Positions 34,202-45,564 of a DNA stretch of 64,000 bases are shown one piece after another. Source of the stretch: Avena insularis (lineage: Eukaryota; Streptophyta; Magnoliopsida; Poales; Poaceae); contig CM042691.1 in assembly GCA_023614405.1 (NCBI GenBank), positions 172,394,927-172,458,926 on the forward strand, given 5' to 3'. Made by a program: the position numbers and the translations under genes. The notes under the pieces are model-generated. The model did not search any database and was not told the origin of the DNA. It saw only the letters and a program-made list of their open reading frames with translations. Each line of letters begins with the position of its first letter. Position 1 is the first letter of the stretch.

Positions 34202-37200
34202 TGTCACATCCCAAGATTTTCCAAATCTTGTAATGTGAAAAATAAATGAATAAAATAAAACTTTGTTGATTTTCAGGGTGAGAAGAAACTTTTTGATTCC
34301 AATTGGGAACCTTCAAACCTATTTTGATTAAGATAAATCCTAAAGGGATTTAAAAAGATAAACATTTAATAAAGGAAAAATAAAAATATTTGGAATTACT
34401 ATTTTTGAATCTTTTAATAAAAAGATTTGGTTTTCAAAAGAAAGGATAGAATGATAAATAAGGATTATTTTATAAGCCAAATTAAAACTTGGCCAAGCCT
34501 TTGAAATAAAAACATTTCTATTTGATAAAAATAGTAAAGGTTTATTTAAATAAAACAAAAAGGATTTAATATCCAAGTTTAAAAAAATAAAGGTTTTTGC
34601 TATTTTAATTAAACATCAAAACTTATTTATTTATTTAAAACAAGTTTTCCAAGTATTCTTTATTTTCAAATAAAACCTACTGATTTGGTTTTGAAAATAA
34701 TTAAATTTCAAATGGAGATTTTAAATAAAACAAATTCTATTTTGATTTAATAAACATGGTCTATTTATTTAATTAATAATGGACCCTAAAATAAAAATAT
34801 TATTTTGAAGTTTGGACTTTGGTTTATGTTGTTAAACAGAACCAAATTCAATTGCAATGTTTGGTGAATGTTTTGATTTGATTTGTTGATTGTTTGGTTT
34901 GATTGAAATTCAAAACAGAAAATCAATTAGAAAAAGAAAAAGAGTACTGAATAAAAAAAAGACCCTTCCCAGCTAAAGCCCATCCCACCCCAGCAGCCCA
35001 CCTCTCTCCCCAATGAATCGTTCATTTCTCACTCAGAAACTTAACCGCACAGAGGATGACCGGTGGACCCCCATTCCCTTTCCTTCTCTCACGCTGCCAG
35101 ATAGACCCCACCGCCACGTATCCATCGTCTTCACCCGCCGATGACCTCGCCCCTCTCCTCGCTGCCGTTTCTGGCCGGAAATCAATCCGTTAAATTCGCT
35201 CTAAATGCTGGAGTAAACCCTGCCCTGATCACGCACACTTAAACCCCTGCTCCTCCTCTCCGTTTGCCCCCAGGAACCACCAACTCTCTGCCCCCAGGCC
35301 GCTCCCATTGCTGCTCGCACCACCGAGGTCTCTGACGAGCCTTTGCTCCAATTCTTGCCACACCCCGCGGCCTCTCGCATCCCACTGAACACGAGCTCGC
35401 TCCTCACCTCCTGGAGCATCTCCCTGTGCCACTGGTTCAGCCATGAGTGCCCCGTAACGTCGGCTTCGTCAACCTCAACTCGCCACCGCCGTCTGCCGTT
35501 TCTCCGACGAACCCCCCTGGTAAGCCTCGACCGCCCCAGCACCTCCCGATGATGCTCCCTTACTCGCAACCCTTGTGCGCATCTAACCGTGCCTCTCTTT
35601 TGGCTTAGCATGGTTCCAAACAACGCCAGCGACGATGACCAAAGAGCACCGCCGCCCATACCAACTCCGGTGAGCGATTCCTCCTGTCGCCGTGCGCCCC
35701 TTGCCAAGACGACTCCACGTTGAGCTTCGGCGTTGCCCTGCGATCATTGTGAGCATCTCCTAACCTTCCTTTGCTTCCTGTACCGCCAGCACCGCCGCAT
35801 CCCGAGCGTGCGCCGCCAGTAGCCACCGCCGCGCCGCCCGTCTCTAGCAAAGGTGCTAGGTGCCGTGCGATTAGGATCCAACGGCTAGGATAGAAAGAGA
35901 GCGAAGGGGTCAGGATGAGCCTGCGCCGTGCGATATCAGTTAGATCCAACGGCCTACAGCACGTGATCCGGCCGAAGCGGTATGGACGAATCAGAACACG
36001 CCGCGTGGCACATATCGATTTAAAACAGAATTTGTAATCTGATTTAGATGCAGATTTGAAAACCTTATAACTTTTGATCCACACGTCCAAAAATTACAAA
36101 CTTTATATCAATAGAATCAGTGGAACAGGCCCTAGCCAACCATGCAATTTTTTTAGTAAAAAGCTTCTAGAAAAATGTTTTTTTTGCAGAAACATTTGTA
36201 TGCTTGACTAGATCATAAAAATTGTTCAAAAATGATTTTGGGGATAAAATATTTGGCAAATGGTGTGATTTGAACCTATTGACCATAGGAAACACTTTGT
36301 GGTTTCAAAAATGTATTTGTTGATGCAAAAGAATGATTTTTTGATTTAAAACCATTTCTAGTCAAAATAAAAATATAGTTTATTTATGAAAAATGGTTTT
36401 GGAAGAAAAATTTTGGGAAAATGTTTTGTTTTAAACTCTCTGACCCTAAACACAAAGTTTTATGGTTTGAAAACATATTTTGTGAACCCTAGAGATTAAT
36501 GCCTTAGTAAAAACATTTTTACACCACATAAAATGATGCCTTGTTTTGAAAATGGTTTGTGAAGTGAAACCTTTTGCAAATGACTTTGCCACTTTACAAA
36601 ATGACCAATAGGTGTTTTCAAAATGTTTATGACCCATTAGGAACCACTTGTCCAAATAAAACAATCCTTGTCATGCTTACATGCATTATCTTGGTTCTAT
36701 GATTTTTTGTGATGTTTTGCTTGATTGGTAGATTGAGCTTGTGCCTTGCTTCATTGAATTGTAGTGACTTGAAGAGTGTGATTGTTGCAAGGACAAGGAG
36801 TGAACCTATACTCTACCAAAAAGTCAAGTGATGCTTCATACTTTTGTCCCATTACTTTCACTATGCATTAGTGATTTTTCTAAGTAAAACTTGCATGGAA
36901 TTTTGCTAAGTATAAACCTTGCTATAGGAAACCTAGTAGATGAAACCTTAGTAGAAATTTTCCTAAGTTAAGATTCCTACTACTATCAAGCTTAGCTTAG
37001 CTGATAGAAAACAAGGGTGGAATATATACCCATACTATGGAAAAATTTCTAAGTCTGAGGACTTGTGTTTTTGTTTAATAAAACAACAAAGTTAATGAAT
37101 CACCTGGGTGGAAAGGGACTTGAATGGTGGTTTTTGGTTGAGTGGTTCACAAGGCCCATGTTTATGGTTACCTTGTGTATCTCACTTGTGGATTGCCACC

Positions 37201-38066
37201 CAGGAACAAAGAGATTTGAGATATCAAATGTTGAGAAGCTTCAAGTGCAGCCACGTGGCATTATGGGCTCTGCCTGGATCATATAGGTTGCAAGAACTTA
37301 GCCATATGGACAGTTGATGGTAGAGTTTGATAGGTTGGAACGCGTCCATTTTGGTCTAAGGGAAGGCTTCTGAAAGATCTTGTCTTGGTGAAACCAAGTC
37401 TTGTGGGGAAAGTGCACCACCTCTGCAGAGTGTAAAATCTAAGTACTTAGCCATGTCCCTGGTAAAGGACAATTTGAGCATCAAGACATGGAAGCTATCA
37501 AGAATCTCATCATCCAAATTTCTAAGTTAAAAACTTGTGGTTGAACAAGGGTTAAAGGATCTTAAATCTTTGATTGGGAGAAATGATTTTGTCAAGCAAA
37601 AACTTAGTGTTTTCAAATGTTAAGGAAAAATCTATTTTGAGCAATGCAAGCCTCAACCCCACTTAGCCAAATGCATATAGATGATAGACTCCACCATACT
37701 ACCATAGTATCACTAGCCAATACAATTCAAATGTATTGACCCTTGTGGCTGTAACTTGTATGTTGCAGGTTAGATTGATTTAGTGAAGTGTGTTGATTAG
37801 GATTACAAAGTCTACAACCAACATGTCTGCATGTGGAACTTTGAAGATGAAGGACCCCATGCTTATAGAAATTCTGCTGCAATGTAATGTAATAGCCAAA
37901 TGAGCTATGTAAGATGTAATAAAATTATGTTATTCCTGGTTATAAAGTTGTATTATGACCTTTGTTTCTTGATATTACATCTTAACTGTGGATGCTAGCT
38001 ATTGATCCAGGGACTAGCATTGTAAACACAGGGGACTCTACCTTATTAAAGGTTGGGTCCCTTACA
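34202..38066 (+). repeat. LTR 3 of element F
   Basis: 3865 bp, TGTCACATCCC to GGGTCCCTTACA, followed by the right target duplication gatat. Confidence 0.9.
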
Positions 38067-39222
38067 GATATAGATCACGCCAGGGCAAAATAAGCAGTGC
38101 GTCAGATGCGCGGAGTGATGCTGGTCATGAGAGTGTCAAAGAGAGAACAAGGCGCGGTCAGAACTAACCAGGAAGGTTCGCCGGAGTTGGAGACGGCGGC
38201 GGATTCTCTCGGTGCTCGTCGAAGTCGAAGCTCTGGATCACAAACAAACGGGCAACAGGGATCAGGAGGTGCGCAAGGAAGTTGCGAAGCTGCTCGTATG
38301 AACCAGAGAGGAAGGGGCGCACGAGGTTTACCAGGATTGGTCGCCGGAGTATGTTCTGTCTGCGGCGGCGCAAGGGCGAATACTGGCAGCCTGGTGGCGA
38401 GAAGAGTGTGCAGTGTGGGGGAAAATGACCGCGAGGGGGAGAGGTTTATGTAGCCGGAGCTGGGCGTGGAGTTACTCGCGGAATCAATGGAAATCAACGC
38501 GGAAAGTGACTGCAGCGAGTAACGGTGGCGTGAGCGTCGGAGGCGCGCGTGATTGACGAAGACGACAACGTGGTCATGGGTCCACTTGTCAGCGAATAGA
38601 ACAGAGAGGAGGTGGGGTCCTGGCGTCAGCGACTCTGTGGGTGCATCTGCGAGTGGAAGAGAGAGAGGGGGAACCCGGGTGGGCTAGATGGGGTGCTTCT
38701 GTTGATGGGCTCAAACCCTGGCGCTGGCCTTTTTTCCTTTTCTTTATTCCTTTTCTATTTCTGATTTGATTTTCTGGAATGATTTTCAAATGATTTCAAA
38801 CTCAATTTGAATTCAAATCTTTTCAGGAATTTTGCAGTGTGCAATAGTCACAACTCTGGGCATAAAACCAAGTGGTTACTTTGAATTGGCTTGGTCATTT
38901 GGAATAAAATAGAATAAACAGTGACATAGCATTTGTTTTATATTGGTTTTGAAATGGGTTTTTAATTTGTATTTGCTTTGAAATTTTTGGTTTAAAACTT
39001 AGCAATCTAGAAAAACAACCTGAGAGCAATAGGACACAAGGTTTGGTTTCATGAACAAAAATCTCTCATAGAAGAGTAGCATTTTTTTCAAATGCTGATC
39101 ACATAAAATAATGAGCTCATATGCTCCTGTTTTTGAATTGTTTTGTTTGAAATGAACTCTATATGATCATGGATGCATGGATGATATGCATGAGTTTGAA
39201 ACATGATTTTAGGGATGTTACA
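38067..39222 (-). repeat. 3' LTR of element E, second segment
   Basis: Resumes E's LTR after the target duplication and matches 47634-48784. It ends at GGGATGTTACA (39222). Together with 21224-23294 it gives about 3.22 kb, equal to the other LTR. A TATA-like TACATAAAC lies on the minus strand near 38443-38451. Confidence 0.9.
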
Positions 39223-39236
39223 AATCTAACCCCCTT
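39223..39236 (-). promoter_or_regulatory. Polypurine tract, element E
   Basis: On the minus strand TTAAGGGGGTTAGATT precedes the LTR's TGTAACATCCC. It would prime plus-strand DNA synthesis. Confidence 0.75.
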
Positions 39237-42200
39237 AAGGTGAATCTCGCCCTCGAGATTCGGATTGGGTAGCAAATAGGTGAGGGTGGTCTTTCCGAAG
39301 ATCATCTTCTCTTTCCCATGTTGCTTCCTCTTCGGGATGATGATTCCACTGCACTTTGCAGAACTTGATAGTCTTAGTCCGTGTGACTCTTTCTGCAGTC
39401 TCAAGAATCTTGCTAGGTTTCTCTTCATAAGTGAGATCACTTTCCAGTTGAACCTCATCCAAAGGTATAGTATCTTTCAAAGAAGTTTCTTCCATTTCTG
39501 GATGACATTTCTTAAGTTGACTCACATGAAACACATTATGGACAGCTGACAGAGATTCTGGCAGTTCTATTTCATAGGCAACTTCTCCTTTACGACTCAG
39601 AATCTTGAATGGCCCAACATATCTTGGTGCCAATTTTCCTTTGACTCCGAATCTCTTCACTCCACGAAGTGGTGACACTCTAAGATAGGCTCTATCACCA
39701 ACTTCGTAGGTGACTTCTCTACCCTTAGGGTCTGCGTAGCTTTTCTGTCGGGACTGTGCTATCTTCAACCTGTCCTTAACCAACTTGACCTTCTCTTCGG
39801 CTTCTTTGATAAGATCTGGTCCGAATAAACTTCTTTCTCCCACACCATTCCATAACAATGGGGTGGTACACTTCCTCCCGTAGAGAAACTCAAATGGTGC
39901 CATCTCAATGCTGGCTTGATAGCTGTTGTTATAAGAAAATTCTGCGTAAGGCATACTTTCATCCCAACTGGTCCATAGTCTAGGGCACATGCCCTTAACA
40001 TGTCTTCAAGAATCTGATTAGTCCTTTTGTTTGTCCATCAGTTTGAGGATGAAAAGCGGTACTGAATTCCAACCTCGTTCCCAATGACTCATGTAACTGT
40101 CTCCAAAAATGGGAAGTGAATTGAGTTCCCCTATCAGACACAATACTCTTGGGCACTCCATGTAGACATACAATTCTACTCATGTAGATTCTGGCTAAGT
40201 TAGCACTTGTATAGGTTGTCTTCACGGGTATGTAATGAGCTACTTTAGTTAGGCGATCCACTACTACCCAAATAGAATCGTATCCTGATCGGGTCCTTGG
40301 TAATCCGGTAATGAAATCCATACCAATCTTGTCCCACTTCCAATCAGGAATAGGTAGTGGCTGAAGCAAACCTGCTGGTTTCTGGTGTTCCGCCTTCACT
40401 CTACTACACACATCACACAAAGCAATATGTTCGGCGATGTCTTTCTTGAGATTATTCCACCAAAATCTTTCCTTCATGTCCATGTACATTTTTGTGTTAC
40501 CCGGATGAATGGAATACGGAGAGTTGTGTGCTTCTTGCAAAATCAGTTTCCGCAGTTCCGGATCTTGTGGAACACAGATACGTTTCCCATTGCATAAACT
40601 ACCATGTTCGTCTTCATGGAACCCTTTAGCTTTTCCTTTGCCAATCTTTTCTTTAATCTCTTCGATTTCTTTATCAATCTTCTGAGCTTCTTTGATCTTG
40701 TCCAACAAAGTGGGTTGAACATCCAAAGACATGAGATGTCCTTCAGGCACAATCTCCAATTTGAGTTTTCTAAATTGGGCAGACAAATCATCTGGCAATT
40801 CTCCTTTGGTAAGGCCATTCACAAAAACCTTACGACTTAGAGCATCTGCTACAACATTTGCTTTACCGGGGTGGTATTGCAAACTTAGGTCATAGTCCTT
40901 GATAAGTTCTAGCCATCTTCTTTGTCTCATATTAATTTCCTTTTGGGTGAAGATATACTTCAAACTTTTGTGATTTGTGAACACTTCACAACGCTTTCCC
41001 AAAAGATAGTGTCTCCATGTTTTGAGTGCACGGACAACATAGGCTAACTCTAAATCATGAGTAGGATAGTTCACTTCATGAGTTTTGAGTTGTCTCGAGG
41101 CATAAGCCACAACTTTACCGTCTTGCATAAGTACTGCACCCAAACCCTGATGAGATGCATCACAATATACTTGGAAATCTTTTTCCAAATCTGGCAGACA
41201 CAAGACTGGTGCTGTCACAAGTCTCTTCTTCAATTCCTGAAAGCTGAGTTCACAACCTTCAGACCAAGCAAACTTCTTGTCTTTCTTTAGTAATTCCGTC
41301 ATGGTCTTAGCTACCTTGGAGAAATTTTCAATGAACCTTCTGTAGTAACCTGCTAAGCCAAGGAAACTACGAACTTCTTTCACGGACTTGGGAGATTCCC
41401 ATTCAGTTACAGCTGAAACTTTAGCAGGATCAACTGCTACACCATCCTTTGTCATAACATGTCCTAGAAAACCAACTTCATCCAACTAGAACTCACACTT
41501 GCTGAATTTAGCATAAACTTTATGTTCTCTTAACTTCTCAAGTATCAAACGCAAATGTCCTTCATGCTCTTCTTTGCTCTTGGAGTAGACTAGAATGTCA
41601 TCGATGAAGACGACAACAAACTTGTCACGGAATTCCATGAACACCTTGTTCATCATATTCATTAAGTATGTTGGAGCATCGGTCAACCCAAAAGGCATTA
41701 CGGTATACTCATACAACCCATACCTTTAAGTGAACGCTGTCTTAGGTATGTCTTGTTCTCTTATCTTGAGTTGAAAATAGCCTAACCGGAGATCAATCTT
41801 TGAGAATACACATGCTCCTTCTAGCTGATCAAACAAGTCATTGATTCTAGGCAAAGGGTATTTGTTCTTGATGGTTACCTCGTTGAGTGAACGGTAATCT
41901 ATGCATAACCTTTGACTTCTATCTTTCTTCTCCACGAACAAAACTGGGGCTCCCCAAGATGAAGAACTTGGTTGAATAAATCCTTTCTGTAACTGTTCTC
42001 CAAGTTGTTTCTTGAGTTCTTTCAGTTCATCCACTGACATTTTATAAGGTCTCTTTGCTATTGGTCCAGATCCTGGTACCAAATCTATAAGAAACTCCAC
42101 ATCTCTATCTGGTGGCATTCCAGGCAATTCTTCCGGAAACACATACGGATACTCACTCACAATTGGCACACTGTCTATGCTAACCCCCTTAAGAGAATTT

Positions 42201-43692
42201 AGCATACTCCTTTTTGCTTCAAAGTTGGTCTTGAGTCTGATCCTTTTATTTTCTGGAGTTGTGAGTGAGACAGTATGGTTGGCACAATCTATCACTCCCT
42301 TGTGCATAGTCATCCAGTCCATTCCCAAAATGACATCCAATCCTTGGGATTTTAGAATTATCAAGTTAACGGGAAACTTATACTTCCCAAACTCTATGAC
42401 TAGATCATGACATCCTGAATTCACTATCATTTCTCCACCTGGAGAACTTACTTTTATAGGACACCCAATAGTTTCTACCGGTAGTTCGTTTCTTTCAACA
42501 AATGCTCTTGATATGAATGAATGAGATGCACCAGTATCAAAGAGTACAAATGCTGGAACAGAATTGAGTTTGAACTTACCAGCCACAGCATCAGGCTCCT
42601 CATAGATCTCCTCCACATTAATGTGGTTAACTTGTCCCTTATGAAAAGGGTTGGGCTTGTTGGGTCCTTCAACTTTCTTTTCTTGGCATTCATTTGCATA
42701 ATGCCCCATCTTATTGCACTTGAAGCATTCAACCTGACTTATGTCTTTCTTGACAGGCTGGCTTCCACTTCCACTTCCATTACCACTGTGGTGGCTCTTG
42801 TATCCACCCTTGTGGTTCTTGTACTTGTCATGACTACGATGATGCTTGTTGTCATGACGGTTGTGGTTGTGGTGCTTGTTGAATTTCCCATGCTTGTGGG
42901 ATCCTGAACTTCCACTGTCATCATAATGGGAACGTTTGTGTGACGATCCTGAGCGGTGCTTGTCTGAGTGCTTTCTCTTTCTGCTATCAACTTGCTTTAT
43001 TTTGTTCTCCAAAATAGCAGCCTTGTCACAGAGAGAATGATAAGTGGGAACATAGGCCACAGCCAACTGCAGATTCAGCTCATCATTTAACCCTTCGAGG
43101 AACTTTTCTTTCCTCTTAGCATCTGTGTCAACTTCATCTGGTGCATATCGCGCCAGATTGTTGAACTCCTCAATATATTCAGCCACACTGCGGTGGCCCT
43201 GCTTCAGGTTATGGAACTCCTTCTTTTTCAGACTCATCACTCCATATGAGATATGATCAGTACGAAAGCCATCCTCGAAGATAGCCCATGTCACATCTTC
43301 TATGGGAGTGGTGATCTGGAAGTTATCCCACCAAGTGGCGGCAGGTCCTTCCAGCAATTGTGCTGCAAATCTAACTTTTTCAGCATCCGTACAGCCCACG
43401 GTTACCAAGTCCTTGTTCACCGAGTGTAGAAAATCATTGGCCACCATGGGATCAGTTGTTCCTGAGAACTTTGCTGGCCTCAATCTCAAGAACCTGGTAA
43501 GCATGTCAAAGCCCGGTGGATTGTTGTTGTTGTTGTTATTGTTGTTGTTATTGTTGTTATTGTTGTTGTTTTGGTTCTGGATGAACATCGTCATCATCTG
43601 CATCAGCTGAGTTTGAGCGGTCATCATTTGCTGCATTTCTGGGTGATGTTGTTGTTGTTGTTGGGGTTGGGGTTTGGACGACGGGGAGGCAT
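39235..43692 (-). pseudogene. Gag-Pol of chromovirus element E
   Basis: Starts at the ATG at 43690-43692 (MPPRRPNPN), loses frame within about 40 bases, and continues as a long frame to 41726. Order: poly-Asn run, capsid domain ([17 protein letters not shown] to [18 protein letters not shown]), a histidine-rich linker, CCHC knuckle [14 protein letters not shown], protease [10 protein letters not shown], and RT. A TAA at 41726-41728 and a TAG at 41486-41488 (usual Trp) interrupt RT, whose catalytic FIDD survives. RNase H ([16 protein letters not shown]) and integrase (H2C2 zinc site, then MDFITGLP and [14 protein letters not shown]) follow. Frameshifts lie near 40025 and 39975. The C-terminus (YEEKPSKILETAERV...CKVQWNHHPEEEATWERED) is chromodomain-like, placing E among Tekay/Del-type chromoviruses. 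Confidence 0.9.
43500..43572. repeat. Trinucleotide (GTT)n run in gag of element E
   Basis: A GTT/ATT repeat of about 20 units encodes a poly-asparagine tract on the minus strand near the gag N-terminus. A shorter version is at 56370-56402 in element G. Confidence 0.85.
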
Positions 43693-43908
43693 CTGTGGTT
43701 TGTTCAATAGAGATAAGAATGAGATACCCATAGATGCTTTCATGCACAATACATCACATAAACAATCACAAAGCATGCATCATAAGGATAAAGGTTCAAC
43801 AACAAGATAAGAAGTTTGCAAAGTAAAACACACAAGTAGCAAGCCATCCACATGTCGGATGGTCAATAACAACAAGTACGATAATATAAGATAAAAGAGT
43901 AGTCAAAT

Positions 43909-44718
43909 CTACTCCTTGGCATCAATCTCCTCCTCGACAAAGGTAAGACCTGCGTTCTCCATCGCGGTCTTGTATTCCTCGACACTAGTGGTCAAGGTCT
44001 CTATCTTGGATTTGAGAGCCCTCTTTTGGGAACGAAGCCTCTCAATCACCGTCTGCTGCTGCTCGAGCTCGAAGTCCTTGGACTGCAGTTCTTCAGTCAT
44101 GTCCCGGATCTTCTTGTTCCTATCCTAGACACGCTTCCCCTGACTCTTGAACTTCCTGTCCTGGCTCTCGAACTTCGCGTCCATCTCCTTGACAATCTCA
44201 TCTTGCTCCACGAAGAGCTTGTCCTTCTCGCGAAGCTGCACCTGGAGCTCGTCATTGTTGAGCATGACATTGGTCATGTCAGTGTCCATGTGCCTAATGA
44301 GAGACTCTAAGTCCTGGAGGTACAGACGAATCGGCTCTGCTGCGTCCCTCGAATCGTCCTCAAAGTCGATGGACTCTCCATCCTCATCACGTCTACCGAA
44401 GACGTGGAAGTGAGTACCTCTAACCTGTCGGGAGTGTCTCCCCAACAGACGTCCTATCAGATCCTGCATAACTACCTCAAGGCCTCTCTCCTTGTCATCG
44501 TGCATGAGCTTGAAGACAATGGCCTCCGTGGTAGGCTCTGTCTGGCGTCCGGGCTGGTTGACCTTGAAGCCCCAGAGATCCTTCCTCTCAAATTTGGTGA
44601 GGGGAAGCACCATGATGGTGGGAAGAGCGAGATTGAGCAAAGTAGTAAGCTCAATGATACGAGGACCAAAGCGAGTAACCTGGAACTCCTCAACAGTGCT
44701 GATGGTAACAGTAGGCAT
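43909..44718 (-). pseudogene. ORF B: coiled-coil accessory protein between leader and gag (element E)
   Basis: About 270 codons from the ATG at 44716-44718 (MPTVTISTVEEFQVTRFGPR), broken by one TAG at 44125-44127 where element G has Gln. The N-terminal 120 residues look globular (LIGRLLGRHSRQVRGTHFHV). From about residue 130 the sequence is charged and heptad-like, a probable coiled coil (EKDKLFVEQDEIVKEMD, ERLRSQKRALKSKIETL). Gag starts 217 bases downstream. A homologous C-terminal part is present in G (56774-57080). I do not recognise the family. Some plant Gypsy branches (Ogre/Tat) have an ORF before gag, but this is not a standard part of Tekay elements as I know them. The ATG follows an acceptor-like ...TTCTAACTTTTCTATC...ATAG. 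Confidence 0.6.
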
Positions 44719-44916
44719 CTATTTATAAGATAGAAAAGTTAGAACAACACAAAACAAGAAAAAACAAAAGACAAAACATCACATACATATCCTTGGAAAG
44801 CAAAACACACAAGTCATGCATACATGAAACCATTACAACAACCAAGGTTCAATCTTATTTTAAAGCAACATTTGGAAAATAAGGTGATAGGTGGTGGTCC
44901 AACTAACGAAGTACGT

Positions 44917-45423
44917 TTACAATCCTATCTCACTGGATCTGTTGGCTAACACAATATTTCTAAAAGCAATCAGCCTATCTTGCTCACATGATTCCATCAC
45001 TAAGTCTATAATGTCTCCTCTTAAGGTTTGGTTGGTAGCTTCCAACTCTTGTGTATGTTCCTTCTCTTTCTTTAGTTCATTTTGGAGGTTGAGCATTCTG
45101 CACTTGACTCTATCACCAAGTTCTTTGATGGTCTTCCAAGCTGCATCCCTTGCTGATTCAAAGAATGTAGTGTGCACCACTGAATTGGTGAACATGCAGA
45201 ATCCTTTTTCCTGATGGTTGTCTTCCTTGTTTTTATACAAGTGAAGTTGCACCCACCAGTATTCCACTCCTTCATCCATCACAGGAAAACCTTTGTACAC
45301 AGCTGCACCTTGTATCTCTAATTCAACCATGAGGTCCTTGAGAGCCTTGGGGAATTCTGTCTCACACTCCAAAGTCATTGTCATGAGTGGTCCTTTCCTT
45401 ACGGCTTCGTTGATGGAGTTCAT
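44917..45423 (-). CDS. ORF A: accessory protein next to the primer-binding site (element E)
   Basis: 168 codons, uninterrupted, from the ATG at 45421-45423 (MNSINEAVRKG). Residues 1-115 seem globular with an aromatic core, EYWWVQLHLYKNKEDNH; residues 110-150 are charged and heptad-like, a likely coiled coil (NELKKEKEHTQELEATNQ). The ATG follows a pyrimidine-rich tract and TTTGTAG, which resembles a 3' splice acceptor. Three homologous but stop-containing copies occur in element G (57574-57966, 60349-60741, 63135-63527). Function and family are unknown to me. The shared globular-plus-coiled-coil layout suggests ORFs A and B may work together, for example by binding Gag or RNA, but that is speculation. 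Confidence 0.6.
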   Translation of the reverse strand: MNSINEAVRKGPLMTMTLECETEFPKALKDLMVELEIQGAAVYKGFPVMDEGVEYWWVQLHLYKNKEDNHQEKGFCMFTNSVVHTTFFESARDAAWKTIKELGDRVKCRMLNLQNELKKEKEHTQELEATNQTLRGDIIDLVMESCEQDRLIAFRNIVLANRSSEIGL

Positions 45424-45550
45424 CTACAAATAGAGATGAGAAAGAAGATTAGAAAAGTTTACGAGAAGAATAGACAAGTGTAGAAGTAGTTGAAAAAATT
45501 TCCTTAGTGGTTTCCAATCCTAGGGTCATAATCCTACAGGCAACAACCTG

Positions 45551-45562
45551 GCTCTGATACCA
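45551..45562 (-). promoter_or_regulatory. Primer-binding site, element E
   Basis: TGGTATCAGAGC on the minus strand, two bases inside the 5' LTR, complementary to initiator-Met tRNA. Confidence 0.9.
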
Positions 45563-45564
45563 TC

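Larger units (their letters stand above)
23295..38066 (+). mobile_element. Element F: tandem LTR-internal-LTR-internal-LTR, non-autonomous
   Basis: Three LTRs of 3.85-3.87 kb (23295-27146, 28746-32606, 34202-38066) alternate with two nearly identical 1.6-kb interiors (27147-28745, 32607-34201). The whole block is flanked by aatac (23290-23294) and gatat (38067-38071), which are decayed copies of gatac, the sequence at the empty site in E's other LTR (47634-47638). Each interior has a primer-binding site, an untranslated leader, one zinc-knuckle ORF and a polypurine tract (AAGGGTGGTAG). There is no protease, RT or integrase, so movement must have used enzymes from another element. Confidence 0.9.

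Noticed and set aside
44026..44733. Plus-strand frames overlapping ORF B of E
   Set aside because: They are antisense shadows of ORF B, which has a homologue in G and a better start context.
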